NCBI GenBank assembly: GCA_902363595.1
Contig: CABJAP010000001.1
Coordinates: 186,001 to 250,000 of the forward strand
Direction of reading: 5' to 3'
Source: Clostridia bacterium
GTDB taxonomy: Bacteria > Bacillota > Clostridia > Peptostreptococcales > Anaerovoracaceae
DNA: 64,000 nt
Part shown: in pieces, positions 62,636 through 64,000 of the stretch
Numbering within the stretch: position 1 is the stretch's first letter
Layout: the number at the start of each line of letters is the position of its first letter
Made by a program: the position numbers and the translations under genes
The notes under the pieces: model-generated
What the model was told of the DNA's origin: nothing
The model's input: only the letters and a program-made list of their open reading frames with translations
Databases searched by the model: none

Positions 62636-63529
62636 ATGCTTCATTTGAAAAGCGACAAAACCATCTATCAGTTTTCTGATCAGAACGAACCAGTTATGAC
62701 GGTTTCTCCAGGCGCGACCATCCTGATCGAAACGATGGACTGTTTCGCCAACCAATTGAGAAGCCCGGAAGACAAGATGGAAACGCTGGATTGGGACCGG
62801 ACTAATCCGGCAACTGGACCGATCTATGTTCAAGGCGCCCAGCCAGGAGATACCCTTAAGGTCACCATCGATAAGATCGAGCTCAATGAGAAAGGCACAT
62901 CCGTGTGCGGTGAAGGCATGGGTATTTTGGGCCATCTGCTCAAAGACAGCCATACCCGTGTAATCCCAGTCTCCGACGGCCAGGCACATTTTGCTCCAGG
63001 GATCGATATTCCTCTCAACCCCATGATCGGCGTAATTGGAGTGGCCCCGGAATCAGGAAAATCGATCAATGCGGGAACGCCTGGACATCATGGAGGAAAT
63101 ATGGACAATAAAATGGTGACAGAAGGAGCGACCATTTACTTCCCTGTGGCGGTCGACGGCGCGCTCTTTGCCATGGGAGACCTCCATGCGGCTATGGGCG
63201 ATGGGGAGATCGGCGTTTCCGGACTGGAAATACCGGCGGAAGTCACTGTTACGCTGGAATTAATCAAAGAAAAAGCACAGACAGAGCCTGTGCTGGAAGA
63301 TCGGGATTATTGGTCAGTGATCGTTTCTAGAGAATCCTTGGATCAGGCGGCTTCGGACGCGACGGAAACCATGTTTCTGTTCCTGAAAGAGCGAGTGGAT
63401 ATGAGCGATCCGGACCTGACCATATTAATGAGTCTGGCCGGACAGCTTCAATTCTGCCAGGTGGTAGATCCGCTGAAAACGGTTCGCTTTGTGATACCCA
63501 AGGGCTACTTGGGGCAGATCGAATTTTAA
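62636..63529 (+). CDS. Acetamidase/formamidase family protein
   Basis: A 297-residue protein of the FmdA/AmdA family. SPGATILIETMDCFANQL and NPATGPIYVQGAQPGDTL are N-terminal signatures. GTPGHHGGNMDNKMV and the LHAAMGDGEIGVSGLE segment form the metal and active-site region. The short form of about 300 residues is typical of clostridia and differs from the 400-residue fungal-type formamidases. It would hydrolyse short amides to ammonia and the acid; the substrate is inferred from the family. AAGGAGG precedes the ATG. Confidence 0.9.
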   Translation: MLHLKSDKTIYQFSDQNEPVMTVSPGATILIETMDCFANQLRSPEDKMETLDWDRTNPATGPIYVQGAQPGDTLKVTIDKIELNEKGTSVCGEGMGILGHLLKDSHTRVIPVSDGQAHFAPGIDIPLNPMIGVIGVAPESGKSINAGTPGHHGGNMDNKMVTEGATIYFPVAVDGALFAMGDLHAAMGDGEIGVSGLEIPAEVTVTLELIKEKAQTEPVLEDRDYWSVIVSRESLDQAASDATETMFLFLKERVDMSDPDLTILMSLAGQLQFCQVVDPLKTVRFVIPKGYLGQIEF

Positions 63530-63530
63530 G

Positions 63531-64000
63531 CTAAAAACTGTAGAGCGCCTTGAGCACAATATCAGCGATTTGTTCATGACCTTCAGAGGTAAGATGAATG
63601 CCATCGATATAAAAGTCCTTTCCTGGATTGCGGGAGAGGACTTTTTCAAATTCTCCGTAAAAATCCACATGAAACAGATCGAAGGCGTTTGCAAAGGAAA
63701 GCAGCCAATTTCGTAAAGCTAAATAACGGTCTTTTACCAGGTCGAAGTCCGTTAGCTCCGGCCAGCCGGCTCTTGCTGCATCCGGATCAAAAGGGGGAGC
63801 CGTGCAGACAACCGGGATCATATTATTGTGGAACGCCTGATGAACCATGGCAAAGTAATTGGCCTGGGGTACTGTTTCCGAAACGCCGGAGATCAGATCG
63901 TTGAAACCTCCTGTGATGAACAGGTAGTTGGGCTTTTCATGTACGGCATCGGAACAGAAGCGGGCCAGCATTCCGCCGGTGGTATCACCACTGATGCCCT
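63531..64000 (-). CDS. SGNH/GDSL-family hydrolase, C-terminal part
   Basis: The minus-strand frame enters from the right edge (the codons at 63972-64000 read GISGDTTGG in frame) and ends 2 nt past the acetamidase gene. ITGGFNDL is the block III region with Gly and Asn of the oxyanion hole. DGIHLTSEGHEQIAD is block V, with the catalytic Asp and His. The serine block I (GDS) would lie outside or at the edge: GDTTGG may be a later GDT site. Family esterases act on acyl esters of carbohydrates or lipids. The N-terminus is missing. Confidence 0.85.
   Translation of the reverse strand, partial: GISGDTTGGMLARFCSDAVHEKPNYLFITGGFNDLISGVSETVPQANYFAMVHQAFHNNMIPVVCTAPPFDPDAARAGWPELTDFDLVKDRYLALRNWLLSFANAFDLFHVDFYGEFEKVLSRNPGKDFYIDGIHLTSEGHEQIADIVLKALYSF

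Overview
The window looks like the chromosome of an anaerobic Clostridia-type Bacillota. The signs are moderate GC, strong AGGAGG-type ribosome binding sites with frequent GTG and TTG starts, a single ~1170-residue DnaE, AddA, an independent phosphoglycerate mutase, surface proteins with xTGD-type C-terminal sorting signals, and a yjdF gene behind a structured leader. The sequence alone does not give a species. No rRNA, tRNA, phage or insertion sequence was seen.

Layout. 1-5.8 kb: a membrane protein cut by the window edge, an amino-acid permease, and a divergent AraC regulator with an FGGY kinase and a class V aminotransferase. 5.85-6.6 kb: CRISPR array 1 with its leader on the right. 6.9-24 kb: mostly housekeeping (PHP phosphatase, L,D-transpeptidase, dnaE-pfkA-CLC channel-amidohydrolase, yjdF with a probable azaaromatic riboswitch, Y-family polymerase, TudS-like protein, a small stress-protein/membrane operon, metallophosphoesterase, flavoprotein). 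24.3-36.9 kb: a two-component system followed by three very large surface-protein genes. Each surface gene carries a long poly-G or poly-C tract inside its coding sequence. Two are out of frame (G7, C7) and one is in frame (G10), the arrangement expected of phase variation. 37.4-43.2 kb: a TetR-controlled operon with an FGGY kinase, a class III aminotransferase, a RuBisCO-like protein and an MtnX-like HAD phosphatase; I know of no described pathway with this set. 43.3-46.3 kb: a transporter followed by a graveyard of gene fragments. 46.3-51.3 kb: an AraC regulator, an APC antiporter and an Orn/Lys/Arg-type decarboxylase, probably an acid-stress or polyamine module. 51.4-58 kb: a flavoprotein, three more CRISPR arrays, a DUF1805 gene and gpmI. 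58.3-64 kb: addA, a membrane protein, an acetamidase/formamidase-family gene and a partial SGNH hydrolase.

The four CRISPR arrays have related type I-C-like repeats of 32-34 nt but no cas gene lies in the window. Three of them share a 45-nt hairpin element placed 114-115 nt from the first repeat. The most notable candidates for new biology are the RuBisCO-like operon and the phase-variable surface-protein cluster beside its own sensor kinase.
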